This document shows, piece after piece, positions 48,575 through 62,200 of a stretch of 64,000 nt of DNA; position 1 is the first letter of the stretch, and each line of letters starts with the position of its first letter. Location: positions 30,148,501 to 30,212,500 of the forward strand of contig NC_065873.1 of assembly GCF_933775445.1 (NCBI RefSeq), written 5' to 3'. Origin of the DNA: Argentina anserina. Taxonomy: Eukaryota > Streptophyta > Magnoliopsida > Rosales > Rosaceae. The notes under the pieces were generated by a model that did no database searches, had not been told where the DNA came from, and was given only the letters and a program-made list of their open reading frames with translations. A program made the translations under genes and the position numbers.

Positions 48575-49765
48575 ATCACACCCCGGGACCTTTTCCGGGA
48601 CCAAAATACAACAGTATTCGCCGCAGCCCCGAATTAATATGCAACCGACACGTCAGGGCCGACGTGTTGACTATATATCAACTCAAAACTACAAGGTTGA
48701 ATAAAAATATAAATCACTGATAGTAAGATATGGGGAGCACAATAAAGCGGTAATTTGAAGACAATAATTTTATCAGGGACATTTTGGTAATTTCACATAT
48801 GCAGTAAACCGGTAAAAAGGTTAATTTAAAATGGTAAAAATCAGGGGAGTTACCTCATTTCTTCCCCGATCACAAATCCAGCCTAAAAAGCCTACCCCAA
48901 TCAACTGAAAATCGACAAGCAATACTACAACTAGAATCACAGCAACCCAACGATTTAGAAACACAAAATTTAGAGAAAAATGAGGAAGGATTGCTACCTC
49001 GACGAATCACAAAAACGAGAACGAGGGTTGCATCGTTGTCTCCGAGTTGCTGCTGCTAGTCCAAGGCTCCTTGATGCCCAGTGCTACTGCCCAGAAGCTG
49101 CACGCCTCCCTCCAAACTCGTCTCGTCATCCGTGACCAAGAATGAATGTCATCGGCGTTTGGTGAGACAAGGCCGAGACGAAACAGAGGAGAAGAGAAAA
49201 GAGGGGTTAGGACTAGGCTCATGGAAATCGAAGGAGAATAAGGTTTAGAAATGAAATGGGGACCGAGAGGGTACCAGGAAATGGGGAGGGAAGCCGTTTT
49301 CAGAGCCTGGATTCTCATTGGAAAGCTCTGATGCCGTCGGCTTGCTCCTATTTCGATTCGGTGGGGAACATGCTCAAATTCCACATGAAAGATAGGGGTT
49401 TTGTAGAGGAAAGGGAGAGAATAATTTGGTGGCGGTCCGCCAGCCCAGTTTGGACGGATGGCGGGGGCGCATGGCGAGGAAGCTCGCCGTTTTCTGGGTC
49501 GGGAAGAGACAGATCGAGCCGAGAGAAAGAGAGAGAAGAAGAAGAAAAAAAGAGACCGTGAGAAATGGGCTTAGGACCTTAAGTAGATCCAATCCAACGG
49601 CTGAGATCAATCGATTTAATATTGATGGTTTCAGATACACGAAAACTTTCAAAATTCATAAGAATTAAACCGAGCGTCAGAAAAATATTTCATGAATACT
49701 CCCGCGCTTGAAACAACGCATAGTTTAACACAAAATAGTAAACTAAAAAGTTGACATCTCAGAAA
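48575..49765. repeat. Dispersed repeat A, copy 2 (about 1.2 kb)
   Basis: Starts TCACACCCCGGG and shares with copy 1 the block GGTAATTTCACA...GGTAAAAATCAGGGGA.TTACC (about 48790-48860) and the exact block CCGAGCGTCAGAAAAATATT (49671-49690). It lacks most of the first 1.4 kb of copy 1. An open frame at 49007-49384 (minus) inside it matches nothing known. Confidence 0.6.
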
Positions 49766-51284
49766 AATGTCGACTAGCGTGTTCTATATATAAATAAATG
49801 ACGAAAAGTTACATGGGCTCACAACAACCAACAACGTATACAACATTGATTACATGCTTCTCAAAAGTATTATTGGGTTAATGATTAATCATTAATCTCA
49901 CTACATATCCTTGATCATACATGCTATACTTAGCCAAATTTAGATCTTATGAAACAAGATTGCATGACAACTCAAAACAAGAGTTTGCAATGAAAATCAG
50001 ATTCTCGCGTGGAATGACCTTCACGCACTCTTACGACCGTTATAATAGGTATGAGTAAACCGTAAAATGTCCTGAAAAGTAGACATCCGTGACTTTCCAG
50101 TGACATAAAGTTCACAACCTAATTCAACCGGAGCAGTTCACAGTGCTCTGTCGAAGTTAACTCACTTGAAAATTCCGGACAAAATTGTCATACTTTGCTA
50201 AAACGGCCATAACTCACTCAATACGATAAATATAATCAAATAGTTGGTGTTCCTGGAAAGTAGACACATAGACCTTTCCAACAGTACCAAACTCATTATT
50301 TTTCATCAAGTGAGCTGTCATGTAAGTCTTGTTAAAGTTGATTTATGAAACTAAACAAATTCTGATTTGTCACATTCAATGTGTCTTTCATAATGGAGTG
50401 AGGGAATAGACCAATGAATGACTGATTTTGATCTAAGACATAACTACACGCATCCATTATGCTACCAGTGTCATTTGCAACACCAAGGCGTACGTTGGTG
50501 GGAGTGAGCTGCTGGCAGCGTTGGTGTGGGGAGGATTCGTATTGGTTCACTATATGTAAAACTAAACCCATGTAAAAAAAACAATTCAAGTCTAATGACG
50601 ATGCATAGACGCATAGTTAATCACATTATAATGAAATTAATAGTGTCCAAACAATACTAACATATATGAATTTATACCTCATTGAGTCTTTTCATCATCT
50701 TAACTTAGACGGAATATAGTGTCCATAATTGGCTTTCATATGAACATGCATGGGTGTAAGTTCTTGCAACCGATTGTATAACGTTCTTTCAAATGTCGCA
50801 ATCTGACTACATAAGCTCTCTGTGGTCTGGAGACACTTAACCAAGTAATTAAGATCCCTTGGGCACTTTCATATATGTGTCAAGATCCCTTTATATATAT
50901 GTTATGACCACTATCAAATGCTGCAAATCAATTTTCATGGACACTACTATTGATCAAGTAACAGAAATCAATTATGTCTATTACGAGAAAATATAACTTA
51001 TCCTGGTCAATACTAGGATAATGAGACAATATTTATGTCATAGGTCTTGCAAATATCACATGACTTCATCATTCTCATTACATTTACGAACAAAGATTAA
51101 CATAACAAGTCTAGTTCAACATGTGTAGAATTTTTCCACTTGACTCAAGTTTCTCATTATTGATACTTTACAACGGAATAAGAGTATAAGTAAATACATC
51201 ATCAATTATGGGAGATCAATCCATTAACAAACATGCGCGCTTATAATGGAAAACCATGTCAAAATATGCTCAAAACCGAATGAA

Positions 51285-51435
51285 AATTTTGGCGGGAAAA
51301 CGCCACAACAAAGAATGTTGGAAATATGCCGGAAAACAACGAGAAAACGACAAAAAATCGCCGGAAAACTCGACGGAAACGAATGATGGCGGCCGGAAAA
51401 TGCTGAGAAATGGCCGGAATGGCCGGATCGAATTT
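51285..51435. repeat. Degenerate CCGGAAA-rich stretch
   Basis: GCCGGAAAA-type motifs recur about every 10-40 bases (for example near 51329, 51360 and 51391). The resulting reading frame has biased, non-natural composition. Confidence 0.65.
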
Positions 51436-52491
51436 GGACTTGTCGGAAAACATGCCGTACATGGCATGGATCAAAACTATGTCAAAATTTGACGTTCTGA
51501 GGTTTGTTTTCCAAATGTTAAGTGTCAAATTCACAATTTAGTACTGAGATCTCATGTAACCCAAAAGCAGCAAATTTAAGAACCACAACGAGTTGTAAAC
51601 GTTGACCATTTATGCTAGGTTTAAAGCAAATAAAATTCCCAATAGATCAACTTGTAAACAAAACAAGGAATACGAGAAATTTTATTGAATGCTAATATTT
51701 AATACATCAAAATCAAACTTCCAATTCCATTAAATGACTTGAATCAAAGTCGATTGAGAACATGACAATGCCAACATCATACTTGAATAATACTAAGTAG
51801 AAAAACATAGTCAAAACAGATTGACTAATCAAAATCCATAACAACTAAAGTTATATGAAGATTGGAAGAATATTATGTTTCCATCTCAAATGTTCCCTCA
51901 ATATAAATAGATACGGGAGCCAAAAATGACTTGTGTTTCTTGGATGTGGAGCATGCATCAATGTCAACTATGGTAAAATAACGTCATAGACGTGTATTGA
52001 ATCACTGTTAAGTGTGACTCATAAAACGTTTGGGATCTTTTGTTAGCAAATAGTGATACTTTAGAGTAGATTGAATTTCAACTCAAATAAATGAGTACAA
52101 AGACCTTGGAATTTATTGCCCATAGACATGAGTTAAGGGAACTCAAAAATACAAATGATAGTCATGATGACGACGCATCCACAAGAAGAGTTGTGTTGGT
52201 TTCAAATGAACGAAACTATTTAAGTATGTAACATGAATTAGAAGGATTGTGATGTATATGGTCACAAAATAATTGATTCAAAACGACGATTCTCATGATC
52301 GCACCCAAAATAGTGGGGTACTCAGACGACCGCACGAAATCAATATTCCCTTTAAATAATAACGTGACTCCCCCAAGACCGTCACACATAAAACGTCGAC
52401 CAAGAGAGGAATCATATCCCTCGTTTGTCTCATTGATGCTGTAAGAATGGCCGGAAAAGAGACATGAAGAAGGCTAATAATGCCCGATAAT

Positions 52492-52520
52492 TATATATAT
52501 ATAATATATATATATATATA
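52492..52520. repeat. (AT)n microsatellite
   Basis: Near-perfect AT run within the repeat block. Confidence 0.85.
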
Positions 52521-53330
52521 AAGTTTCAAAAGCAACAATTTTAAGAAAATCATACTTGTTGATTTGCCAAATAGACCGCTTAAAAATGAGTGACGCAAAA
52601 AATTAATCGTCATGTAGGAAAACTGCTTGATGAATTATTTTTCAATCTTCGTACGGATAACATAAATTGCTCTTGAGTAACGTCCATCTCTGACATGCAT
52701 GTCATCACTATAGTACGATGATTAATCATTTTTCGGGTCAAGGCCGGGTCGGACCCAAAGGAAACGGGTCAAGCTCGAGATGTAGCGTTGGGAGGCTTGA
52801 ACGAGGGACGTCTATTTTTGGGAAGCAAAGCCTCGTCGACATGGGGCTTGCAGCTCTGGTGGACTAAGTTGAATGACGTCGAGTTAGTTTGTCGTTGATA
52901 CGCCGGTGAGGAATCATTGGAGGCTTCATCGAGATCGGGGTCGCCTTTATTGTTAGGGAGGCTCAGAAGAGCAATTGTCAATTCAACGAGGAGCAGGGCG
53001 GTGCTTGGTCTGATGACGAACATGCTAGGTTGACGACGGAGTCGGAGGAGACTCGACGAAAACCGGAGTGGCATTAATAGTCGGTCGTCGGCGCGGGTCG
53101 ACTAACGCATGTCGATGAGGAAGTTGGGGTGCCCAGAGAAAATTCCTGGGTGCCCATAGAAGCTTCGATTTTGGGGTTTTTTCTTCTATTTTCTTGTGTG
53201 ACAACTAATTGTCAGTAGTGCAGATTCTCCGGAGCGTAAGATTTCAGGATTATGGTTTTAATTTTTCTGGTGGGGGCCTCGTTGCTTAGACACTTTCCTC
53301 AGACACTTTAGAATAAAGTGCATGATAACG

Positions 53331-53505
53331 TGATCGAGTATGATATATACGAGAATAATAACAACGTAATGAAACATAGCGAAATCTTTTATTAATTAAT
53401 AATGAGACATATATATATATATGTATATTACATACAAAGTATTTTGAAGAATAAAAAATTCATATCTACATAATAATAGAATAATAATTCTGCCGTTACA
53501 CTAAT
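53331..53505. repeat. Direct repeat B, right copy
   Basis: Counterpart of the copy at 48131 in the same orientation; the two starts are exactly 5,200 bases apart. It ends close to the promoter of the PP2C gene. Confidence 0.6.
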
Positions 53506-53646
53506 TATTAAAACTGAAACCAAAATTAGAACAGAATCCGGTTTGGCTTCTCTCACTCTGTCTCGTCCTTTTCTTCGCTTGAAAGAACCTTTCATTTCTC
53601 CCCCTGTCCTCACTTATATTATATGCGCCTTTTCTCTCCTCCAGTA

Positions 53647-53666
53647 CTCTCTCTCTCTCTCTCTCT
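53647..53666. repeat. (CT)n tract in the PP2C 5' region
   Basis: Dinucleotide run about 300 bases before the start codon, in the likely leader or promoter of the PP2C gene. Confidence 0.85.
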
Positions 53667-53964
53667 AAATTCCATATTTATCTCAATTACTGCTTTGATT
53701 TTCATATTATTTTGATGAACAAACAACGCGATCCATCATGTATCTGGTCGAATTCTAAATCAAGTTTGTTATTTCAATTTTTGGTTTTGGCATGATATGC
53801 AGGTCAAACTCAGTAATTTGTAAAATCAGAGATGATCCTTAGGTGATTTGTCAAACTCTGTATTGTCTTGCAACAACCAATCAATATCCTTCATATCATC
53901 ATAGCAATTGCAGTAGCCGTGTTTCTCATTCTGGATCGGGCAATTTGAACATTCGAGCAATAAG

Positions 53965-56900
53965 ATGGGTTATCTCAATTCGGTTTTGTCATCTTCAAGC
54001 CAGGTTCATGCTGACGACGCTCCCGTTAGCGGTGGTGGCCTCAGGTTGCTTAATTATCTGCTAGTTTAGGTTTCTTTTTGTTCGGATCTAGCGTCAGTCT
54101 TGCTTTTTATGGACTCTATCATAATCTCTTTTGATTGTTTACTTTCTATTCTAGCATTCGGTAGCTGAATTGCTATCTGAATTTTTATTGTGTATTTATT
54201 GTCATTGAGTCCATCCGCAACAGTAAATGATTCTCAATTTGGTCTTTGACCTGTTTCGTGGGCAAGTGATAGTGAGTTTTCATAATAAGGTCTTCTCATG
54301 CGTTTACTGTAATGTATTGTATACATACCTACGCGATAAATAATACCTCTGTTATTTTGCTTCTGATGATATACTGCTCACCTATGATGTTCGTTGAAAT
54401 GGTTGTTCTGCTAACCCTGAACTATGTCGTATATCTTTGTTTAACTGGGGAAAGGCAAAATGGTGATAGAATTTAACTAGCGACCAGTAATTCATGTTAA
54501 ATATCAAGAGTCTGGACTTACAGAAACTTGCAATTTACATTTCATAGTTCTGTTGTATCAGGCTGCATCATTGTTTGTACAGCTGCCTTAATTATGATTT
54601 GTGTTCCTCAGGTGCAAAAATCATGTTTGTGCATATTATTTTGTTTGCCTGGGTGCTGGTTTTTTTCAAAGAATATTGCCTGGAATTTTGTGATAGACTT
54701 TCTAAAAAATCTTTTCATTTATGTTATGATTTTTCTACAAAGTGGCAGTTATTATTTTCTTCCAATGTATGTCTTTGAGTGCTGAACTCATATTGAAAAA
54801 CAAATAGCTCACATCCTTTTTCCGTAGAAACTCATGATATCTCGAAACCCATTCCATTCATGCATTTGATCCGTTTTAATTTTGTTATTTTAAATGCCAT
54901 ACTGAAATTAGATGTAATCTTCACCTTTTAATTTTCAGTCTTTATGTCAGATTTCAAATTCATCCTCTGTTTTGAATGTTTTTCTGACACCAGATATGAT
55001 GTTAAATGTGGCAACAGTCAGAATGGAAAATTCAGCTATGGATATGCAAGTTCTCCCGGAAAAAGATCTTCTATGGAAGATTTTTACGAGACAAGAATTG
55101 ATGGTGTTGAGGGGGAGATAGTTGGTCTCTTTGGAGTTTTTGATGGTACATCTATCACTATTACTCACTCATATCTACGCTTGTGAAACTTGGATAAGTG
55201 AAATAATAGAGTATAGACAATTGTCAATTATAATTTGAGTGTATGGATTTCTATTCTTTCTTTAGGTGGAATTCCCTAGTGTGCATCTCTTTTCTCTACT
55301 TGGCAATTATTGCTTTTAGTGGGTATCAACTATCAACCAAGGTCACTGGATGTCTGGATGTAATAGCTGTTGTCATGGTTTAATATGACCGTACTGTTAA
55401 GTGGGTTTTGCTTTGAGTCAGAGTTAAAAGCAGATGAACGTTGGTTTGACCCTCTTTGTTGGTTACAAGCTTCACATGCTTTCATTCATTTCAATTGGTA
55501 ATTAAACTTGGATAGTTTCTGAGTTTTGATGGACTGGCATTTTTCATATGGTTTGACTATAGTTACTCATGCAGTCACTTCTCTACTTGTTTACTCTTGG
55601 ATCAGTTTTTTAGTATGTCTTAAAACACTTATTTACTGTTCTCGTGTTTGTATTATAAGAATATTCATATTCATGATCTTTTTATAATTGCATGCATTTG
55701 TAAATGAGTCACAATGATTAATGGACGATTTAATTCACATTGTGATTGAATCAGGTCATGGGGGTGCACGTGCTGCCGAATATGTCAAGCAAAATCTGTT
55801 CAGTAATTTGATCAAGCATCCAAAGTTTATTTCTGACACCAAATCTGCTATAGGTTTGGCACTATTACCTATAGCCAGTACGCTCATGATTGCTTTTTTT
55901 TTTTGCGAAACTAATTGTATTTAATATCAAATTTCTTCTTTTCGCAGCTGACGCATACAGCCACACAGACTCAGAATTCCTGAAGTCAGAAAATAATCAG
56001 AATAGAGATGCTGGGTCAACTGCTTCGACTGCTATCCTAGTTGGTGACCGTTTGCTTGTTGCAAATGTTGGGGATTCCAGAGCAGTGATATGCAGGGGTG
56101 GTAATGGTAAGAATTTTAATGATTGTTCGCCCCTCAGTATGATGTTAGACTCAACAGTCAATCCCCATGTCTAGTGTTTGGTGATCTGGGCTTACGGGTA
56201 GAGAGACCATGGGATGAGAATAGGATATGAAATTGCAACTTTATGTTGATTGTCAAGTTGTTACAGTATTCATGTATCACGGTTGAATAAGACAATCTTA
56301 TCATATCCTACAGCTATAGCTGTTTCTAGAGATCACAAGCCTGACCAAACTGATGAGCGTCAACGGATTGAGGATGCAGGAGGATTTGTAATGTGGGCAG
56401 GTAAGATTTCTCAATGATTGATTTGAAGCTTTTTTCACATGATTTATGGTTTGTATTCTTAATGGTGGAGATGATAACAACAGGAACTTGGAGAGTTGGA
56501 GGTGTTCTTGCCGTTTCTCGTGCATTTGGAGATAGGTTGTTGAAGCAGTATGTTGTTGCTGATCCAGAAATCCAGGTTTTATTCTCATTACTGATACTTA
56601 ATGTCAATAGTTTAGTCATTCAATATATCTGAGGATCAATTTCAGTTTACTACCCTGAAATTTGGGTCACCTTTCAGTTTCTTTCCTGTACTTTCTTTCA
56701 TCGCGTGTGCCCTTGCAGTCTCAAAATCCACAACGGGATAAAATTTGAAATTTGAAATTGATGGTTGAAAAATGAAATGTGGGCCTCCTTGTCTCCACCT
56801 TATTGGATCATGACATCAGCATCTGTGGAATGTTTTTGAAATTTCCGGTTCTGATGAATTTTGAGACCGCAAAGGCACACGTGATTGCTTTTCACAGGGG

Positions 56901-57653
56901 CAAAACTTAAAGGTGACCAAGTGTTCATGGTAGTAAACTGAAATTAATCCTTTATTTGATGAACTTGGAAGTTAGGTACTACTAGCTTATTGTTTATTTG
57001 AATTGAAGAGTTACTTGATTTGTAGCAATTGGTTGATTTGTATGCCTTATGCTTTTCTTGCTTGCAATTAATCCTTTATCTGCTGGCGTATTGTTTAGGT
57101 TTAATTGAAGAGTTACTTGGTTTGTGGCAATTGGTTGATTTGTATTCCTTATGCTTTTCTTGCTTGCATATTTATTGAGCTGTTTTAGAGTACTCAATTA
57201 ACCTGGTTTTTATTTGGCAGGAGGAAAAGATTGACAACACTCTTGAGTTTCTTATCCTTGCAAGTGATGGACTGTGGGATGTTGTCACCAATGAGGTGTG
57301 CCGTGATTTTCCATTCTTATTTTTCTATTTCTTTCATCAATGGGTGGAGGGTGAATGACATTCTGCCACTTTTTATTTCATACTATTTTTAACCTTACCA
57401 CAGTTATTAAATAATTGTTTTGTTTTTTTTGTACTCCTGCTGGGACCTTTTAAGTTATGACTGTGGGTTAAGTGATTCTATTCCCTGATTCCAGGAAGCC
57501 GTTGCGATGATTAAATCAATTCAGGATCCAAAACAGGCATCGGAGAGGCTAATGCAGGAAGCATATCAGAGAGGAAGTGCTGATAATATTACTTGCGTTG
57601 TTGTACGTTTCTTGACTAATCCAGGAGGTTCATCAAGAAGCAGTTCTGGGTAA
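53965..57653 (+). CDS. Protein phosphatase 2C (WIN2 / At5g10740 clade)
   Basis: Eight exons (53965-54044, 54994-55145, 55755-55853, 55948-56106, 56314-56400, 56484-56575, 57221-57295, 57495-57653) give 300 residues. Mg/Mn-dependent Ser/Thr phosphatase. The N-terminus [18 protein letters not shown] (Gly after Met, a possible myristoylation site) fits Arabidopsis WIN2/PP2C59. Metal-binding and catalytic motifs are in place: [93 protein letters not shown] and [13 protein letters not shown]2 was reported to interact with a Pseudomonas effector. The clade also includes At5g10740, which better matches the neighbours to the right. The stop was set after RSSSG; a weak GGTAAG there could be a donor, but nothing readable follows. 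Confidence 0.94.
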
Positions 57654-59235
57654 GCACCAATCCAGGTCAGATCAAGGGTGTTGGTTCCTTCAGACTGACA
57701 GGTGGGCTGTCAATAAAAGAATTCAGTGGTGATAGTCATAGAAAATCTATGGTAGTATTGTACTTTTACAAGGATAGACTGTTCAATATTATCAGGCCGC
57801 TTGTATTTGCCTCTAGCATAGAAAGACCGTGTGAGTTTAGTTCTTGTAACTTGTGGTGTCAAGTGTAATGGAAATGTTTCATCTGTTTGTAAAGCGTATT
57901 CTCATTTCATTTGCTGTAAAAATCTCATGCTGATTGTTAAACTCTTGAGGGTTAAATGATTGTCCAAAATACTCGTGATGCAACCGATCGATTTATGTAA
58001 ACGAATCTGTCTAGTTACTATTCCATACTGTATGCATGGGACTGTAAGTAAGTAATGGGACTGATGGGAGGGTAGATGGTCTTCGTTTGCTATCGGGTCT
58101 CTGCCTTTGGAGATGTTGGCAATATCGTGCGAAGAGCATGGGAGAATGGGGCTAACGATAATGGTTGCCAGGCTCCTCAACTGAGCAAACCTAATATTAA
58201 GTAACAGCGACTATTTGGCGAACAAGGAACCCGCTAACAACTCAAAGGAACAATGACTATTTGGCCACATTCAGTGTGCCACTAAAAGTTAGCTTAGGCA
58301 GTGCGCAAAATAAGGTCCAAGCCGAAGTTGTACGACTAATTATATGACAAAGAATATTAGTTTTCGAGGTTGAGTAGCCTAGATTTTTCCATAATGTAGT
58401 TATGTATTTATGGAGTTATTTCACCAAAATAATGTGTAAGTTTTATTCAAGATTAGTGTTCTAATGTATTTGGTTAGTTATGGGGTGGGGCTGCTTCAGC
58501 AACAGGGAAATACAAATTCAATTCAAGAACAGGGCAAGCATAGAGTTGAAATCAGATAGTATCCAGAATTCCACATGTTCATGCATGCCACAAAATGTGC
58601 TAGAAGCAGCACTATTTAGCTGTTTGCCGATACATGGTAGCACATACGCACATCGGCACATGAGTCGGTGAACATGTGCTACTACGTAGGATTTATAATA
58701 TTTTGCACCATACGTTGTAGATTAGCAGGGCAGCTCATGTACCACCATACATATAATCTTTCGCTACCCACATCCAAGCTCTCCCAACAACTTTTTCCGT
58801 GCCCGACTTCACTTCGAAACTCTACTTTGTGGGAGTGTTTTCTTAAATGATCCTTGTACATGTATACATCACTTGGGACGGAATATGTATTATCTCTTGA
58901 TATACATATTAATAATACTCTTGTGAGTCTCATCAAACGAAATAGAACTTCAAGTCTCATCCAAAGCAAGAAAAAAAAAACAAAGGATGAGGCATTAGTG
59001 TAGTAGAAAACCCTGGGTTTCAATCCTGAAGTGTTATTTTTTTTAAAATCTTTTTCATCAGTTGATGTATATTTATTAATAGTTGCACTAGAAAGGTAAA
59101 AATAAACATGATTACCAAATGATTGCTAAGAGAAGAACAAGAATCTCAACCAGAAAACTTTTGGCAGCTTAAGATCACACCTTTTATGACGAACATGACA
59201 ACAAAAAAGGAAGCGAAACAGCACAAGTAAAACTT
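57654..59235. other. Convergent 3' region, PP2C and Rossmann-protein genes
   Basis: No gene recognised. Contains the PP2C 3' UTR and then AT-rich sequence; AAAAAAAAA at 58971-58980 lies on the plus strand. Confidence 0.45.
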
Positions 59236-62200
59236 TTACTTCGACTTGTGCCGAGTATAACGTTGAATCCCGTGGACATCAATAATCCCAGGAGGGAAGA
59301 CAGGATCAGTAGCTGCTCTAACAGCAACCTCTGCTACAGCCGTAACATTCACTGGAGGAGTAAAGAAAGGTCCCACTACAGGCAGCTGGTTCAAAGCTCT
59401 TGTTTGTTGAAATAACTGCACTCATTTGAACAAATGTCAGCTTAATATATCATTCTGGTTTAAAACGAATAAAAGCTTGATATGATTTCACCACTTATAA
59501 TCAAATAAAGTGGAGCTCCAAAATTAGTCAAGTATATGCAGAGAAAGAAAGAAATGTGCTCCACTGCAGTTAATAAAGTATATAGCTTCCTAAACCCTAA
59601 ACCCTTCGGAAAAATAAAGAAAATATTAAATTTAATTGGTTGAAGATTCTGATATCTATGATTCGATCACTGAAGAAAAAAAATCGTCTCATAAGAGAAG
59701 AGGCCAATGACAGAGATAACTTGCTGCATGATCATTGCGTGTTTATGGATGAATTTTTATTTTAACCAGATTTAACAATCCACCATCCTGCAGTATATGT
59801 ATGAGACATTGCTATAAAACAGGCAACGGAGTGAGACATTGCTATATGTATCATATAAATATCAATTTACCATCTCCAGAGGAGAACCGATTACACCAAG
59901 AGGCAACTTTATGCTCCCAACACTTCGAGTCCCATAAATAAATCCAGGCCTCAAAATCACTCCTGAAAGGATATGCAAAGTTATTTTTTAGTTCTTTAAG
60001 ACGATGACGTTTGGAATTGGAGATGCGAAATGAAGAAATTGCCAGAGAAAACTTCCAAGGTATTTGCTCAATGGGAATAAATTAAAATATTGGTTTCAAA
60101 AGCCAACAGTCAAGCAAGCTTATCAACCTCTTTATCACATAAGAACTGCAAGGTATAAGATGAACTGCTACTCTGATACGGTAACAAAGCTTACCTCCAT
60201 AAGGAAATTTGGTCAGTATTTCTGTTTCGGCAGCTCTCTGTATTGAACAAAATACAACACAGAATATTTGTCAGATAACAATAGAATAACAGAAGTCATC
60301 ATCAGAAAACTCATTATGATAATCCGTAATTCTGTCACAAAAGATGGATCATGCAGTGGTAAAATAAAAAAAACTCAGGACATACATTGAAACTAACAAA
60401 AATTCAGTGACCTCATAATTACTTTCGTAAGAATACCCTCATCAAACAAAAAGGACTATATTAGACCAAGACACGAAAAAAAGAAAACACACAAAGAATG
60501 TGGTCATGGTCTTAAATAAAAGTCAAAAACATTTATCAAGAGAGCTGTCAAGCATTGAAAATGTCATGTCCTTATGAAATACAATTGAAGTACAGTAATA
60601 GGCAAGTTACCTTCCCCTCATAATATCCTCGCACCAAGTAATTTGCCAAGCCAAAATCAGCAGCAGAGACATACACAAATTTTTTCAAACCTAACATCCA
60701 ACAAACAATAATGTAACCACAATACCAAAGATGTTTCCAAATAGACAAAGCAATCGAATATGAGTCTACCATGCTCAGAAGCTGATCTAATTGCATTGAT
60801 GTTCGCGGTCCCATTGATCTTATACATGTAAGAATTGGAGCCAAAGCCACCAACACAGGAAATCTAGGACAAGAAACTTTAATCAGATGACACACAAAAA
60901 TCTGACATAGGAAAAGAAATGAAGAATCGTTTCTAAAATCAAAAGGGAAATCTCAATCCTGATAATATCATAAGATTGGAACCACAAACGGAGTTTACTG
61001 GAGAACCCCATGTATGATGCGGATACCGGGGGGGGGGGGTGTCTGTGTGTGCATGTACTTATTGGCTAGATGGGAATCGAGTAAAAGAGGGTGTTGAGGG
61101 ACTGCATACAACAGATGTGACACCATCGAGAGCATCCTTCCAAGAATCAGGCGATAGAAGGTTTCCTAGAATGTGAAAGAATAGTTAGAGGCATTACACA
61201 CAAAAGAATGAGCACATCAATCATCATACTATGCAAAAAAAACAATACCTTGACGCCAGGTAACATTGTTAGCCCATGTATCGTGTAACTTTGACCTACC
61301 AGACCTGAGAGGCAAAATAATAACATATTAGATGCAAGATGGTATACGAAATCAAACAAACTAATTACCCAAATGGGGATAGCAGGAGCTGCTCAAGAGA
61401 ACATAATAAAAATAACCAATTAAGTAAAGAATATCTTAAATTTTGATCAATGCACCAAACAGAATCAGCAGTTCCAAAGAAGAGTATGGCTTTGCAAAAT
61501 CCCCAGTTATAATTTCTGCCACTAAGATGAAGCGCTCTTATTACTTTCTTTCCCAATCAGAACAATATCTAGGATGTCTGTCTATATGCCATTCACACCT
61601 CATATAGTATATATCAATAACTGATAGGTAGACCTTTAAGTAATATATAATAACCAGAATAGCCATATAACAACCATTGTCTCTGACTATTGCCGACATT
61701 AAAGAAACTACATAGTGTCAAAGTTTTATTCTTAGAAAATATATTCAGATATCTTCCATGCCCAAACTTTCCAATACTAGTGGATAACTCTTAAGCAATC
61801 AAATGCAGTAGAAAAGGTTATACCTGCTTAAGCTAACGACAGACAGTCCACGATCTAATGCTTCTCTACAAACATGTGAGCCAACAAATCCATTTCCACC
61901 CAACACAAGCAACTGAAGTAAGAAGCAAAAAAAAAAAATTAATATGATAACCGAAGTGCAACATTATATAGCCTAATATGCAAGAGTACCTTCTCTGTTG
62001 GAGGAGGGGGAACTTGAATAGTCTCTGCTTCCTCAACTTTGAATGGTTCATCGACCTTATTAGAGTCGTTCGAGAGAAACCTCCCAATTTTAGGTCCATT
62101 CATGATACTACATTTATAGAAATGAGAGAATCAGAACAGATCAATAATACCATACTAGGATATATGTTCTGGATAGTGAGCCACATAATCCAGAAACTGA

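Larger units (their letters stand above)
49766..53330. repeat. Retroelement-like non-coding block
   Basis: No coding domain recognised. Around 50080-50340 one phrase occurs twice in altered form (cctgaaaagtagacatccgtgactttcca and cctggaaagtagacacatagacctttcca). At 51285-51435 there is a degenerate CCGGAAA repeat. At 52755-53100 a GC-rich segment holds an unidentified minus-strand frame. The whole lies between the two copies of direct repeat B. Confidence 0.4.

Noticed and set aside
49256..49668. Overlapping plus- and minus-strand frames near 49.4 kb
   Set aside because: They lie inside dispersed repeat A copy 2, have Arg/Glu/Lys-biased runs from GA-rich sequence and match no family I know.
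51256..51534. Frames on both strands at 51.3-51.5 kb
   Set aside because: They come from the degenerate CCGGAAA repeat; composition is not protein-like.
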